64,000 bases of DNA from positions 15,846,369-15,910,368 of the forward strand of contig CM055837.1 of NCBI GenBank assembly GCA_029582265.1, in the 5' to 3' direction. Source of the stretch: Zoroaster sp. YZ-2022. Its lineage: Eukaryota; Echinodermata; Asteroidea; Forcipulatida; Zoroasteridae. Below are positions 35,001-45,078 of this stretch, in pieces (the stretch's first letter is position 1; the number at the start of each line of letters is the position of its first letter). The notes under the pieces are model-generated. The model did not search any database and had not been told where the DNA came from. It saw nothing but the letters and a program-made list of their open reading frames with translations. Position numbers and translations under genes: made by a program.

Positions 35001-38000
35001 GTACCCATCCTATTGGATGCCTGCCACAAATATGATATCAAGGTAAAATATGGACCATGTCACACTTGTATACATCTGCCTCTCTGAGTGTAATCAGAAG
35101 TCTGTTACCTACATGAAGTGTGCCAGCCTGCTAAACCCAGTTGCACAACGAGTGTGATAATGAGTTTGGCTTTGCTGCTTGAGTCTCAGCTCTTGACGCA
35201 GCTAGCAATGTTGTAGTTGAATACTTTTTTTTCGAGTACCAAGTACTGTTGAGTACAAGTTGAGTCAGAGTCTTGTAAAGTCAAATCTGAGTACGTAGAC
35301 TTGGAGTACTTCACCATTCGAGTATGTGTAATGTGAATTTGAGTCGGAGTACAAATACTCAAAAGACTTGAGGAAAGGAAAACAGATTCTTTAAAATGAC
35401 AAACAAATTGTGAGAAGCAGTGGGATAAATCTGGGGGGGGGGGGTGTGATATTGGAATTTGCATAATTTACAATGAAGTACTGGATCTTGAACGTCGCTC
35501 AAAGGGGGATACCCCCCTCCCCCACCATTTTATGTACCATTTCTCATTTTTCTTTTTTTTTTACTAAAAAAAAATATTTGGCAGTCCCATGGTACGGGAG
35601 GGGGGTTCGAGTTTTAACCCCCTTGGCTATGCCACTGCTGTGATACCCAAACAGACAAAGAAACAAACATACAAAAAAATAAAAACAAACCCAATTTCCC
35701 TCTTTTTTGGAACAAATAATACACATTAACCCTCCTACTTTTGGTGCCTTTTTCAGACAAGTTGATGCACCATTTGAAACCATTCGAATGATTTATAAGC
35801 CACTGTGTAGTACATTCACTATTTGAAACCATTCGGCTATGGAAACACACCAAGGTGTAGTGTATCCACCATTCAAAAACCATTTGAATGGATTTGAATG
35901 GTAGTAAAGCTTGCTACCAACACTTTTCAAATGGTATCACCATGTGTACAAAAACCAATGGCCATTTTGGTAAGTGGAAATTTTGAATGGTTTCAAATGG
36001 TCAAACAGTAGGAGGGTAAATATTCTGGGGGTATGATTCTATGGACCATCCCCCTCAGGCCAAAAACTTGGGGGGGGGGTATATATCCCCAATTCCCCCG
36101 GGATTTACGCCTGTGGTGAAAAGTGTACTTTTAATGTAAATGTATTCCCAAATAATTAATGATGGATCCTGCCTTAAAATACTGTTAAAGAAAGTTTTGG
36201 AATTCAAAATTCAAAGTATGAATGCACGTATAAGCTCTGGAGTGAGGTTGAATCACAATGATTCAGTTATACACTGTACTTTTCTAGTAATGAAATCAAT
36301 TAGGATTCCTCAAAAGCACACTTAGGGAGGAGGGTCAAAGTCATGGTACAGCCAAGCCTTTGAGAAGCCCGGCCAGGCCTAGGCTACCTGGCCTCCTAAT
36401 CTGTCTTTTGTGAGTCATAATCCTGTAACAATACAGTACCTGCCAATCAACATAACCTGAGCTTCTGGAGGGCCTAGCCCAGTGAGGTAGAGCTCATTAT
36501 AATGGCTGTAGTTGTGAACCATAAAAGACAGCTGAGGTGTCAGTCAAGTCTGTGTTAACAAATAAGAGCTACTTGAGATCTATTCATTAGTAAAGGGTCT
36601 TTTGTCCTCAGCTAGAGGATTATATAGCCTCAAGGCAAAGCCTGGGCCTGGCTGGGCTTCTCAAAGGCTTGGCTGTACCATGACTTTGTCCCTGCTCCGG
36701 GAATGGAACGTGTCTTACTGATTGTATGGAATAAGTAAATTCCTGATAATTTTGTATTGATGAGGCTGTCTGATTACGCTGTGCTTTTTTGGCCCTTGCA
36801 TCCATTTCATTAGCGATTTTCTGGCAAGCTGGCAAGAGTTTTGGGCTGAGTGGGAGACCTAAAGAATCACGTGAGACTGAAGCAAGAGAAGAAAGTGAAA
36901 GATGCAGAAATAAGGGATCGAAAGAGCCCATCAGTTTGAAATTCGTAGACAAGACAAACAAATTTTAGACTTGAAACTTACGTTACAGAAAGCAAAAATA
37001 GAAGAAAAAAGACACTAGTTCAGAGGAGTTCTTGGTACTAGAAATAAAGCTAAAACTCCAAAGTTGCCGCCCTTCGATGAAAATAAGGATGACTTAGATG
37101 CCTATCTGAAAAGATTTGAAAGGTACTCTCATAGTCAGGGTTAGGATGAGGATGATTGGTCCATAAATGTAAGTGCTTTTTAACCGGCAAATTAGCCCTT
37201 GAAGTGTATTCTAGACTTTCCTCGGGTGATGCCAATAATTACAAGATATTGAAGTCAACCTTGTTGAAACACTTCCTACTCACCGCAGTTTTGATAATCT
37301 TAAGATTAGGGATTGTGTATTCTGCTATTTTGAGGAAACCTTTAAACAATTAGGCGCATTCTATGTGAATCAGAAACACAAGGGTAAACCCCTACACTTC
37401 CACAATAAGTGTTCTGGGTAATAATCTTATACACGGGACCTGCAGCATAACGGCAGTTACATGGTTAATTTTCTTGCTCAAAGACGCAGGACCTTACATT
37501 TCTGTTTTATGTTCTGTACTTTACAGCTGGCGTTTCACAGCGAGCCGTACAAGAACAGGACAGAGATGACATTCTTGAATGATTTGAAGTACATCATCAA
37601 CACGTATGGGAACCACCCAGCCCTTTACAGGTACCACCACAAAGGCCAAGACCTCCCGCTTGTTTATCTCTACGACTCTTATCTAACAAACTCCAGAGCC
37701 TGGGCCCGGATCCTCAAGAAGAACACGCCATTAAGCATCCGCAACACGAAGTACGACGCCGTCATTGTCGGTTTGTTTGTCGAGCAGAAACACAATTCTG
37801 AACTGTTCGTCGGTGGCTTTGACGGCTTCTATACATATTTCGCTTCGAACACCTTCACGTTTGGATCCCGCTGGACCAACTGGAATTTCCTGTCCACGAC
37901 TGCGAAGCGCAACTCCATGATATTTATACCAAGTGTCGGACCAGGCTATGACGACACAATGGTAAGGCCCTGGAATAAAGTTAACACCCACATGCGAAAA

Positions 38001-38225
38001 AACGGGCAGTACTTTAAGAATGCATTCACTGCAGCTTTGAACATTACGCCATCTATTATCTCTGTTACGTCTTTCAATGAGTGGCACGAGGGGACGCAGA
38101 TCGAGACCGCCATCCCTAAAACAGCCGGGACCTACAAGTACCGTGATTACCAACCACATGAGTCTGACTACTACCTGGTTTTAACGAGACAACTGGTCGA
38201 TAAGTTTGCTAATTGGAAGGGTTAG
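31423..38225 (+). CDS. MANEA: Endo-alpha-1,2-mannosidase (MANEA), complete, 3 exons
   Basis: Exons 31423-32011, 34933-35042 and 37527-38225 splice to 465 residues (human is about 462). The protein is a GH99 glycosidase that trims glucosylated mannose from N-glycans in the Golgi, bypassing ER glucosidases (family knowledge). Visible parts are a type II signal anchor at about residues 12-31, a stem rich in K/E, then the catalytic domain from about residue 115 (NVHIFYYPWYGNPKYDGKF, PPDDIGASFYP, GSYSSRDPSVI). The catalytic motif SFNEWHEGTQIE has its paired glutamates near residues 418 and 421. The first ATG precedes the basic/hydrophobic anchor with no better upstream choice. No stop or frameshift is seen, so it looks functional. 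It lies between SCAF8 and MRPS9 on the opposite strand. Confidence 0.96.
32032..32434. mobile_element. TTAA-CCCT element in MANEA intron 1, tacatgtacat family
   Basis: Starts (tt)taCCCTAACTCCCTAGGCCC, only about 20 bp after the MANEA exon 1 donor. The core tgtacatgtaccatggaaag is shared with 45255-45533, 52872-53181 and 55971-56280. The stretch aacctcaatccttcaaaatc is triplicated near 32255-32395. Confidence 0.82.
32435..32754. other. MANEA intron 1, decayed inverted repeat
   Basis: 32430-32535 resembles 24290-24395 (ataaagaccgac, atcctgcggtaaa). The remainder is unassigned. Confidence 0.4.
32755..33552. mobile_element. TTAA-CCCT element with 42-bp terminal array
   Basis: Left part (TTAACCCTAACCACCCCAAA to ggattttggaggattcagg) matches the element at 46583-46845. 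Its last roughly 42 bp are then tandemly repeated about 13-14 times up to 33548 (unit aaggttcctagccagaatac ctatagggggttagggttca gg). 42 bp equals 14 codons, which explains a spurious 197-residue open frame. Confidence 0.88.
33553..34327. other. MANEA intron 1, nothing recognised
   Basis: Unique-looking AT-rich sequence; no exon or repeat family identified. Confidence 0.4.
34328..34640. mobile_element. TIR element with tRNA-like interior
   Basis: Long imperfect ends ttgccctatacaccaacgtg and cacgtcggtgtagggcaaaa extend about 90 bp inwards (agtgctttcc...gactcggg). Inside, the minus strand at 34398-34482 has tRNA-like A (tggtggttgagagg) and B (gggttcaaatcc) boxes. Confidence 0.7.
34933..35042 (+). 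CDS. MANEA: MANEA exon 2
   Basis: The acceptor is tttctttag and the donor ATCAAG/GTAAAA. It encodes GVLVLSWYPPNKSDDAGFPS followed by DDLVPILLDACHKYDIK. This matches the vertebrate GVLALSWYPP segment. The first Gly codon is split with exon 1. Confidence 0.95.
35043..35725. other. MANEA intron 2, gagtac-rich patch
   Basis: 35215-35360 is full of gagtac words, a diverged relative of the 72-bp array at 47262. There are short G and A runs near 35430-35580. No exon. Confidence 0.45.
35726..36020. mobile_element. TTAA-CCCT element, gaatggt family
   Basis: TTAACCCTCCTACTTTTGGT ... aaacagtaggagggtaa. Nearly complete relative of 16151-16458. Confidence 0.8.
36329..36695. mobile_element. MITE, GTCATGGTACAGCC family, copy 2
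   Basis: Ends gtcaaagtcatggtacagcc and ggctgtaccatgactttgtc are inverted repeats that continue through aagcctttgagaagccc. Best-preserved member of the family. Confidence 0.85.
37050..37390 (+). pseudogene. LTR-retrotransposon gag remnant
   Basis: It reads KTPKLPPFDENKDDLDAYLK then RFERYSHSQG, stop, DEDDWSINVSAF, frameshift, LTGKLALEVYSRLSSGDANN then YKILKSTLLKHFLLT. The PPFDEnkDDLDaYLxRFErY ... DWSxNxSaxLTGKALEVYSRLS pattern is typical of gag from Metaviridae-like elements in aquatic animals. At least one stop and one frameshift break it. It lies in MANEA intron 2. Confidence 0.7.
37527..38225 (+). CDS. MANEA: MANEA exon 3: catalytic C-terminal half
   Basis: The acceptor is actttacag. It encodes 232 residues from LAFHSEPYKNRTEMTFLNDL, through LVYLYDSYLT, FIPSVGPGYDDT and TSFNEWHEGTQIE, to the stop after FANWKG. 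The equivalent of human FHIEPY is FHSEPY here. Key acidic residues are kept. Confidence 0.95.
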   Translation: MAFHSEPYKNRTEMTFLNDLKYIINTYGNHPALYRYHHKGQDLPLVYLYDSYLTNSRAWARILKKNTPLSIRNTKYDAVIVGLFVEQKHNSELFVGGFDGFYTYFASNTFTFGSRWTNWNFLSTTAKRNSMIFIPSVGPGYDDTMVRPWNKVNTHMRKNGQYFKNAFTAALNITPSIISVTSFNEWHEGTQIETAIPKTAGTYKYRDYQPHESDYYLVLTRQLVDKFANWKG

Positions 38226-38251
38226 CCCAGTGCAATTAGCCATCGTTATTT

Positions 38252-38257
38252 AATAAA
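38252..38257 (+). terminator. MANEA: MANEA poly(A) signal
   Basis: AATAAA lies 27 bp after the MANEA stop codon, with further overlapping A-rich ATAAAA motifs up to 38271. The very short 3' UTR implied is plausible but not proved. Confidence 0.6.
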
Positions 38258-38270
38258 CAAATAAAAATAA

Positions 38271-38302
38271 AAATTTCGTCTTGGTGCAAGACGGAATTTT
38301 TG
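38271..38302. other. Perfect-like hairpin after MANEA
   Basis: The arms AATTTCGTCTTG and CAAGACGGAATT pair around a 3-base loop (gtg). It lies directly behind the poly(A) signal cluster. It could be a chance or transposon-derived stem, or a structured 3' end. Confidence 0.5.
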
Positions 38303-38374
38303 GTTTAGTTACATTATACGCACAAGTAGACAGGCTCTACTACTAGCAGGCACTGTGAACAACAGTCCTAACTT

Positions 38375-38628
38375 GTCATGGTACAGCCAAACCTTTGAGA
38401 AGCCTCACCAGGCCTATATAATCACCCAGCTGAGCACAAAAGACTCTTTACTAATGAACAGATCTCAAATAGCTCTTATTGTTAACACAGACTTGACTGA
38501 CACCTCAGCTGTCTTTTGTTCATAACTGCAGCCATTATAATGAGCTCTACTTGGCTGGTATTGTATTGTTACAGGACCAGGACTCACAAAAGATTAGCCA
38601 GGTAGTCTAGGCCTGGCTGTACCACGAC
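38375..38628. mobile_element. MITE, GTCATGGTACAGCC family, copy 3
   Basis: gtcatggtacagccaaacct ... ggcctggctgtaccacgac, reverse orientation of the core relative to copies 1 and 2. Confidence 0.82.
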
Positions 38629-38656
38629 AACCGCCACCACTTGACAACCAGACTAC

Positions 38657-38886
38657 TTAACCAGTTCGTGTCGGAGGCCGTGTATACACGCAGTTTTTTT
38701 TTGCACCGCGGATCGGAGAGCGTCTAAACACGCCATAGGAAACTCCGGAATATTTCTATGCATGCTCGGTTGAGCCACACGTGTACGGTGACATGCTCGG
38801 AAGACGTGGCCACGTGTTTGTGTGGGAAAAAGAAACCCGCACAGGGGCCCAGAAAAACTTTTTTATTCCCGACGCGAACTGGTTAA
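38657..38886. mobile_element. TTAA MITE, CCAGTTCG family, copy 3
   Basis: TTAACCAGTTCGTGTCGGAG ... CGACGCGAACTGGTTAA; inverted orientation relative to copy 1. Confidence 0.87.
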
Positions 38887-39630
38887 TATACGTGCGCATC
38901 CATCTCGGCCTAGCTGCCGATCACCCTTCATATTTCCCTGTACGTTACTGTGTAGTTTGTAATCAAAAGTAATCTAAGAAAAGCATGGCTAACTGTTGCA
39001 TTTAACTAGACCAGCATTTATTACACAAAATGCTTGTGCACTGTGGTATTTGTGAAGACTCAAGAGGTGTATATCGACGAATGTGATTGGACTTGATATG
39101 CATCGTGTAGCCTGAAAATCTGACATCACGCTGTGAGGCTCGTGAATTATGCCAGATACTGGCCGTGCGGCTGCCATGTTTTCCCCCCAAGATTCAACTT
39201 TGACCTTGGTTGGTAGCGCGTGAGCCTCGAAGCTTGACATCAGATCTTCAACACAACATATCCAATGAAAACCTTGAATGGCATGCCAGGGGGTCCAGTC
39301 TATGGATCGTGTACAAATAGAATTACCTAAAACTTACCCAGTACAAAGTTCATGATGGTATCAAATGTCCCATGGAGTCTTTCTGTTTGTAGTGTTATCA
39401 GTTTTTTTGAAAATATTTTCTAACCTTGGGCCAAAAAGTCTCCGGTTTTGCATCGCCATTTTTAATTTTTTTTTTGCTGTGAAATAATGTCCAATTGTAG
39501 CCAAAATTACTGGATCGATTGGAATTCTGTCGTGCTGTGCTTTAAACAAATTTTTCACATAGGGGTATGAATGTTTGCCTGATTTGTGAGGCCTCTCTTA
39601 GCCACCAGAAACCGGAATGTTTTTTTGGCC
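38887..39630. other. Intergenic between MANEA and MRPS9, unassigned
   Basis: No exon recognised. 39430-39600 resembles 24840-24900 and 44380-44520 (ttggcatttttaattt, gaaa(c/t)(g/a)atgtccaatt), a dispersed repeat without clear ends. Confidence 0.4.
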
Positions 39631-40214
39631 TTAACCAGTTTATTTTTTTCCGGTCCCCGTGCGGGTTTATTTTCAGTGAAAAATCTGAAAAAATTTCTAG
39701 CCATTAATAATTTTTTTTGTCAATGAAACTAAGTTCGGACACCCAAATAAAAACCTTTACTCATTGACATTTTGAGAATTAAATGGCTAGTTTTTTAATT
39801 ACGGTTGTGTTTGTTCAGCACAATTAGACCGTTGGCAAGCCACGATGCAACGGCCTATTAGCGACCAGCGACCGGTCGAAAAGACAGCATACCCGGAGAG
39901 AGATCGAATGCCTCGTAAACAATGGATATAAATCCCTCTTTACAAATCTCTGGCTAGTACGTCAAAGGAACAGGTCTTGGATAAAGGGATTAGGCAAAAA
40001 TCAACGAAACTCGTTCAGTATTTGCAGTGCATTTTGTCCGGGGCCACCGAACCGTAACCCCATGGACTCCGAGAAACGATTGCATGCATACAAGTCAGCC
40101 GCCACGTCTCCCGGTGACACACACAAAAATCGGAATGCGTGTTTAGACGCTCTGCGATCCGCTGTCCAAAAAATAAATTGCGTGTATACACGGCACCCGA
40201 AGCGAACTGGTTAA
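39631..40214. mobile_element. TTAA element, CCAGTTCG long form, copy A
   Basis: 584 bp. TTAACCAG start and GAAGCGAACTGGTTAA end like the short family, but with a longer interior (gtccccgtgcgggttta, tcaaaggaacaggtcttgga) shared with 53525-54162. Confidence 0.85.
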
Positions 40215-42130
40215 AAGGAGTTTATAAATGTAATTCTGGGAGTTACTGGTTAGTTCGCTAATCGTTTAACGGAAACTTTTACGGTTAGTTAACTGGGTAA
40301 CTGAAAGTCGACACCCGACAGCCACACAAACTAGATTGTCGGCAAATGGCACAAATTTTCAAAAAATAAAGTCTAAAACAACGAAATTGGCGGCAAATTC
40401 ATCCAAAGTTGTTAGTCGTATTTTGGTTAGATGGTAAGCAAAATTATCAACGGTTAGTGTAGTTTTGGTCGGTTAAGCGATTAACTGTCCCAGCTCTCGT
40501 AGAATGCATTTTCAATATATACATAACAGCAAAAGAAACGTCACCCCTAAAAATATTTATTATTTTCATTTTATAATTAATATAATTTGTTTAATGAAGA
40601 ATATTATGAGTATGGTGTGTAACACGAACACAATTTGGCAAATTTGGTTGACCTCAAAATTCGTCATGCATGACGTCTGAGGACACATAAGCTAAACACG
40701 TTCTCAGACTCAAAATAAGTTGAAATTTTCACACTATGTACATATCTCTTCATTCTCATGAAATATGGATGTATTTAGTGACATTTTACCAAGGGTGTGG
40801 AACAATATTATAAGTAAAATATGAAGATTTCAAAATGTTAGCGGTTTTTTGAACAATATTAAGATCTGATAAAGTATCCAGATTTCATTAACAATGTTTA
40901 CGTTTGCCAGTGTGATAATTGTACATGAACTTTTTGAAACGGAAAGCTTTTCTTAAAACTTACTTGTTGTAAAGTAAGGGGACAGTGTCGTCACGATCAG
41001 GGCAGACTTTTGACAGGGCACGGAGTCGTTGTCCTAGTTTTAAGATGAAGACAGTGACAGAAAGCAATACCCCATGATCATGCGCTGGCCTAGATAACAT
41101 ACAGGGCACGATGCAATCATAAAACTTTAGTGGGTGCATAATAATATTTATGCAACAGCTAAGGTAATATGATGTTATCTAGGCCAGCACAGACTCATTG
41201 AGTTCATCTAAAAGTAGGACACTGATTCCACACCCTGTTAAAAGTCTGCCCTGATCATATCGAGCACCGTCACACAGTACTTTCTGTAGTGCTTTAATTT
41301 TGTTTAACTTGTTCAAACCTTAACCCTTTCATTACCGAATTGTTTCAACAGGATGTCCCACTGGTTACCGAATTGTTTGCCCAGTCATGCATGAATTCAC
41401 ACATTATTGCACAACAGTATGCATCCATTTACAGGCACTTTTTCATCATGAAGAATTTGTTGGAGAAAGATATATTCAATGAAATGATTGTTGCTTATGG
41501 AATTCCCTTTCATATGATACCAAAATCATTGGCATTGCATATAAAATGATCGGGTTATTTATTTTACTTCCCCTGACTTTGTTTCACAAACACAGAACAT
41601 TTTGTATACACGTGTATGGCGTTCCATAGCACAAATGGCCATTGAAAGGATTGACTGGTATTATGTCTGATTTCTATAATAGCAACATGTAGGTTGGGCT
41701 ATACCATTAGAAAGATAAGGAATGCAGTCTTTCCAATATAGCATGGGTATGGACTGCGAAGAAGGGAAAATACAACTGGTTTAAAAGCTGGTCATGATAC
41801 TCTTAAGTGCTGTGTTTTTTCAATTACTTGATGTTAAAGGGACAGTATTGTCATGATTAACAGGGCATGGAATCGGAGTGCCAGTTTTAGATTAACTCAG
41901 TTACTGAAAATAATACCCCACATCCAAGATCGTATTGCTGCTGCTGAAAATTGGGTAGTGGGTCTGGATCTCCCTTTGGTCTAACCTCCTGGATATTTAA
42001 TCCTGGAGGATTTAGACTCCACAAATAAGAAACTAGAGGTTTGGACACAATACAGGCCACTTCTTTCCTTAGTCGTTACTTCTCTTCTTTCAGCCTTAGA
42101 CACAGGCTTGCTTCTGAGAGCCCATGTACA
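40215..42130. other. Intergenic; includes a 300-bp foldback
   Basis: 40978-41277 is an inverted repeat: acgatcagggcagacttttg against aaaagtctgccctgatcata, with inner arms ggcctagataacat/atgttatctaggcc. 41836-41930 and 54165-54300 carry related fragments. 41945-42085 matches the 4125-4350 repeat. Confidence 0.6.
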
Positions 42131-43920
42131 TTCATGGCCGAGCGGTTTAGTGCGTCAGAATGTGGGTTCGAATCCCGAGCAAAACACTTTACAATTGCTC
42201 CTCTCCACCCAGGAGTAAATGGGTACTTGTGTTTGATTAGCCCTATATGCGCCGAAATGGCAGCAATTGAGCTGTATACTCCCCAGGGAGCTGAGATGGT
42301 TTCAGGTAGGGCTGTGCCGGGTATCCGACTTTTTAAAATTGGGACTTACCATTTCAGCGGTGTGAACAGAAATTTTTGACTATTGAACAATGTACTGTTT
42401 ACACTTTTAGGAGCAATTTTATTCAAGATAACGCCTTTGTAGTATTTTACGGACATTTCCCATACACTTTTGTCCAACCGATACGTTGTATCCAATCATT
42501 AAGACTCAAATAGCCTGGCTGTGGCATGCTACAAACAAGTATCAAACTAGCTGCTCAGGATGAAATGTTTGCCTATTGTTCACAGTAATTGGATTAGTGG
42601 GACAATAACTCCTGGTTTATGTCTGCACTGGAGTGTGCACCATGATGTGTTAATAGATGGGGATGTCCACATTAATTGTTGTTGTAATAAAAAAGTAGTG
42701 TTGAAATTGGTTTTGTTGTGCCACCATCCCTCAGCATATCACCAACATTTACATTTATTTACCCGCCGATACCGAGCTCTCTTGTGTATTACTGGTTGCG
42801 GGTTTGATCCTTTCAATTGGGCAGCATATTTTTACAATCACCTATCAGTTGAAAAGACGTTGAAAAGACGTTTATAAGGGACGAAATGCGGTTGCTTATG
42901 ATGAGCTGCGAATTATGGATCGTCAAACATTGATGGAGGGGACAAATTGGCTGAATACTAATTAAAAAGTAGACAAAACGTACACCGATACGTTTTGTTA
43001 AGTTATTGTTTTATGAGTGCGCATCCTAAATTTTAGACTCATTTCTTGACTGACCGATCAACACGATGCCACGTTCAACAGGGAATAGTCAAGTTTGGTC
43101 CCATTTTGAGAAAAAGGGGCCCAAAGTGGTAAAAATTCATTCTTTCAAGAAACAATGTTTATTGACAGGTTTATTGAACATATTAATATTTTAGATTCGT
43201 TAATTTTTTGCAGTTTGTTAGTTTAATAATATCAAATATTATTTTAGTATGCAAAATCATGTCCTTATCCAAAGCCAACATGGCGTACAGGATATCCTTA
43301 TTTAGAAGGTAGGGGCGGGGCAAGCACATGAATCGTTTTCCCACAACGGGTTAGTTCCGCCCACATCGCCTTTGACCAATAACATTATTCAACACGTGTT
43401 TTGTGACATGAACATTAAAGTCAACTTGCTATACGCATGCGCTCTGATCACGCATGCACCAGTGATTATTGTCTTCTGATGCAATGGTAGTCACTCCCTG
43501 ACACAGTCACGTGCGAGGCCGCTGTAGCTGCGTGATGCACCGGCCATGCGTGCGCGCGTGTGATCAATTTTTACGGTTTTATTTCAGAAATAACTTTCCG
43601 TAAATACAATATTTTGTCGCCAAGATGTTATACTTTAATAAAGATCGAATTAAATATGGTATCCTCTGTATTATAAAGGTCAATTTTGTTAACGTTTACA
43701 TGTATTTGTACACCAAAGGAGGCATGTTTTCAACAAGAATGAAAACGGGTATCCGAACTTTCCTGATTTCGGGTATCCGGTTCCAAAAATATCCGAAAAC
43801 GCACAGCCCTAGTTTCAGGAATGATTTATGAGCCTGATGAGCAGGGGTAATAATATAATGCGCCTTGAGCACCAGTTTGGTGGATACGTGCGCTATATAA
43901 GTCCACATTATTGTTATTAT
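42131..43920 (+). mobile_element. tRNA-derived SINE, split by hAT, copy 4
   Basis: The SINE head and body (42131-42306) and the SINE 3' part (43812-43920) are separated by the hAT element. gtttcagg is duplicated at the break. Confidence 0.88.
42307..43811. mobile_element. hAT element, 1505 bp, with 8-bp duplication
   Basis: Ends TAGGGCTGTGC and GCACAGCCCTA, inner gggtatccg on both sides, flanked by GTTTCAGG at 42299-42306 and 43812-43819. No transposase is recognisable, so it is non-autonomous. Confidence 0.9.
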
Positions 43921-43970
43921 TCATCTTTTAAGAGAAACTACAACATTGGTACATGTGTGTCCATGAAATA

Positions 43971-44240
43971 TACTACTCAAAACAATTTAGGGAACACCGG
44001 AATAATCTCAGTTAAAGCAAGATCCTTTATTTCAGATAAACACAATGTTTCACAGAATTGATGAGAAACAACTGCACAATGAAACAGATGATAAAGGATG
44101 CATGTAGTGATTACACATTTCATGACATGACTACTGAAAGAGAGAGAGGGGGGGTTGCAAATGAAAATCCCGGTTCATGGAACATTTCAAACCTATTTGA
44201 TGTTAAAAATCCGGTGTTCCCTAAATTGTTTTGAGTAGTA
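43971..44240. mobile_element. Tc1/mariner-like foldback MITE
   Basis: TACTACTCAAAACAATTTAG and its complement at the other end, with ggaacaccgg continuing the repeat. TA at both edges fits a TA target site. 270 bp, no coding sequence. Confidence 0.85.
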
Positions 44241-44535
44241 TCATAAAACTAACCTGTGAAGAGTTCATCATAATAGGTACCCACATTTTTGAGAAAATAA
44301 CAAAAACATTTAATACTTTTTTTCTAATTTTATGTTTTAGAAAAAGAATGAATGAAATTTAGGCCAAAAAAAGTCTGCGTATTCTGGTCTCCATGTGTGT
44401 GTAAAGCTCAGACCCACACGTTGGCATTTTTAGTTTTCTGTTTCTATGAAACGATATCCAATTGCAGGCTGGATTGTTTGTAATTCTGCCGTGCTGTGTT
44501 TTAAACAAGTTTTTCAGTTTTCTATAGCACTATTA

Positions 44536-44853
44536 TTAACCCTCGTACAATCAGTGCAATTTTTGAAACAACCCATTCAGGCCACTCCAAGCCATTAGCT
44601 GTTGCCAGTGACCTCCTATGGTTACCCTTCTGTGCACTGTCACACCACTGAGATTGCAGGGTAAGGTGGTCTCCCATTCATACATTGCAGGCCATACTAA
44701 TATGTTCAAACATTTACAGCGGCCTTGGGTGGCACACAGTTGATTTTGTAAGATTACTTGGAAAGGACAGCAGGCTTGTACATGTATGTACTGAAGGTTG
44801 CTCAAGAGCAGAATTTTGTGGATCGGAGTGGCCTCCATGTGTGGGAGGGTTAA
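44536..44853. mobile_element. TTAA-CCCT element, aggccact family (at MRPS9 3' end)
   Basis: TTAACCCTCGTACAATCAGT ... TGTGGGAGGGTTAA, about 100 bp past the MRPS9 poly(A) signal. It is duplicated together with the last exon at 54874-55191. Confidence 0.85.
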
Positions 44854-44952
44854 ATTAAAGAAAAGAGGAAATCAGCTGATCAGCTGAAAAGTTGCATGCC
44901 TGGTCATTACTTATGTATCTTAACTTTGAGTGATTTTACAAAAGAATACTAA

Positions 44953-44958
44953 TTTATT
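44953..44958 (-). terminator. MRPS9: MRPS9 poly(A) signal
   Basis: AATAAA on the minus strand, about 29 bp after the stop at 44987. The duplicated exon has AACAAA at the equivalent site (54772-54777). Confidence 0.65.
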
Positions 44959-44986
44959 TTCAAGACGGCTCTTCAGCTGACTGCAA

Positions 44987-45078
44987 TTATCTCTTTTTCC
45001 AAGTAAACTTTTTCCTTGCTCTTTTCTGCCCTGGCTTTTTCCTCTCCTTGACACGAGGATCCTGGGTCAGAAGACCGG
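44987..45078 (-). CDS. MRPS9: MRPS9 terminal exon
   Basis: The acceptor gtctctcag leads into [18 protein letters not shown], then [12 protein letters not shown] and TAA. This is the universal uS9 C-terminus that reaches the ribosomal P-site region (family knowledge). It joins the previous exon in phase. An AATAAA lies 29 bp past the stop. The exon is part of a 735-bp inverted duplication whose partner is at 54454-55191. Confidence 0.95.

Noticed and set aside
36620..36961. 113-residue minus-strand frame as a gene
   Set aside because: It overlaps a MITE end and the region upstream of the gag remnant, whose coding sense is plus; no recognisable domain.
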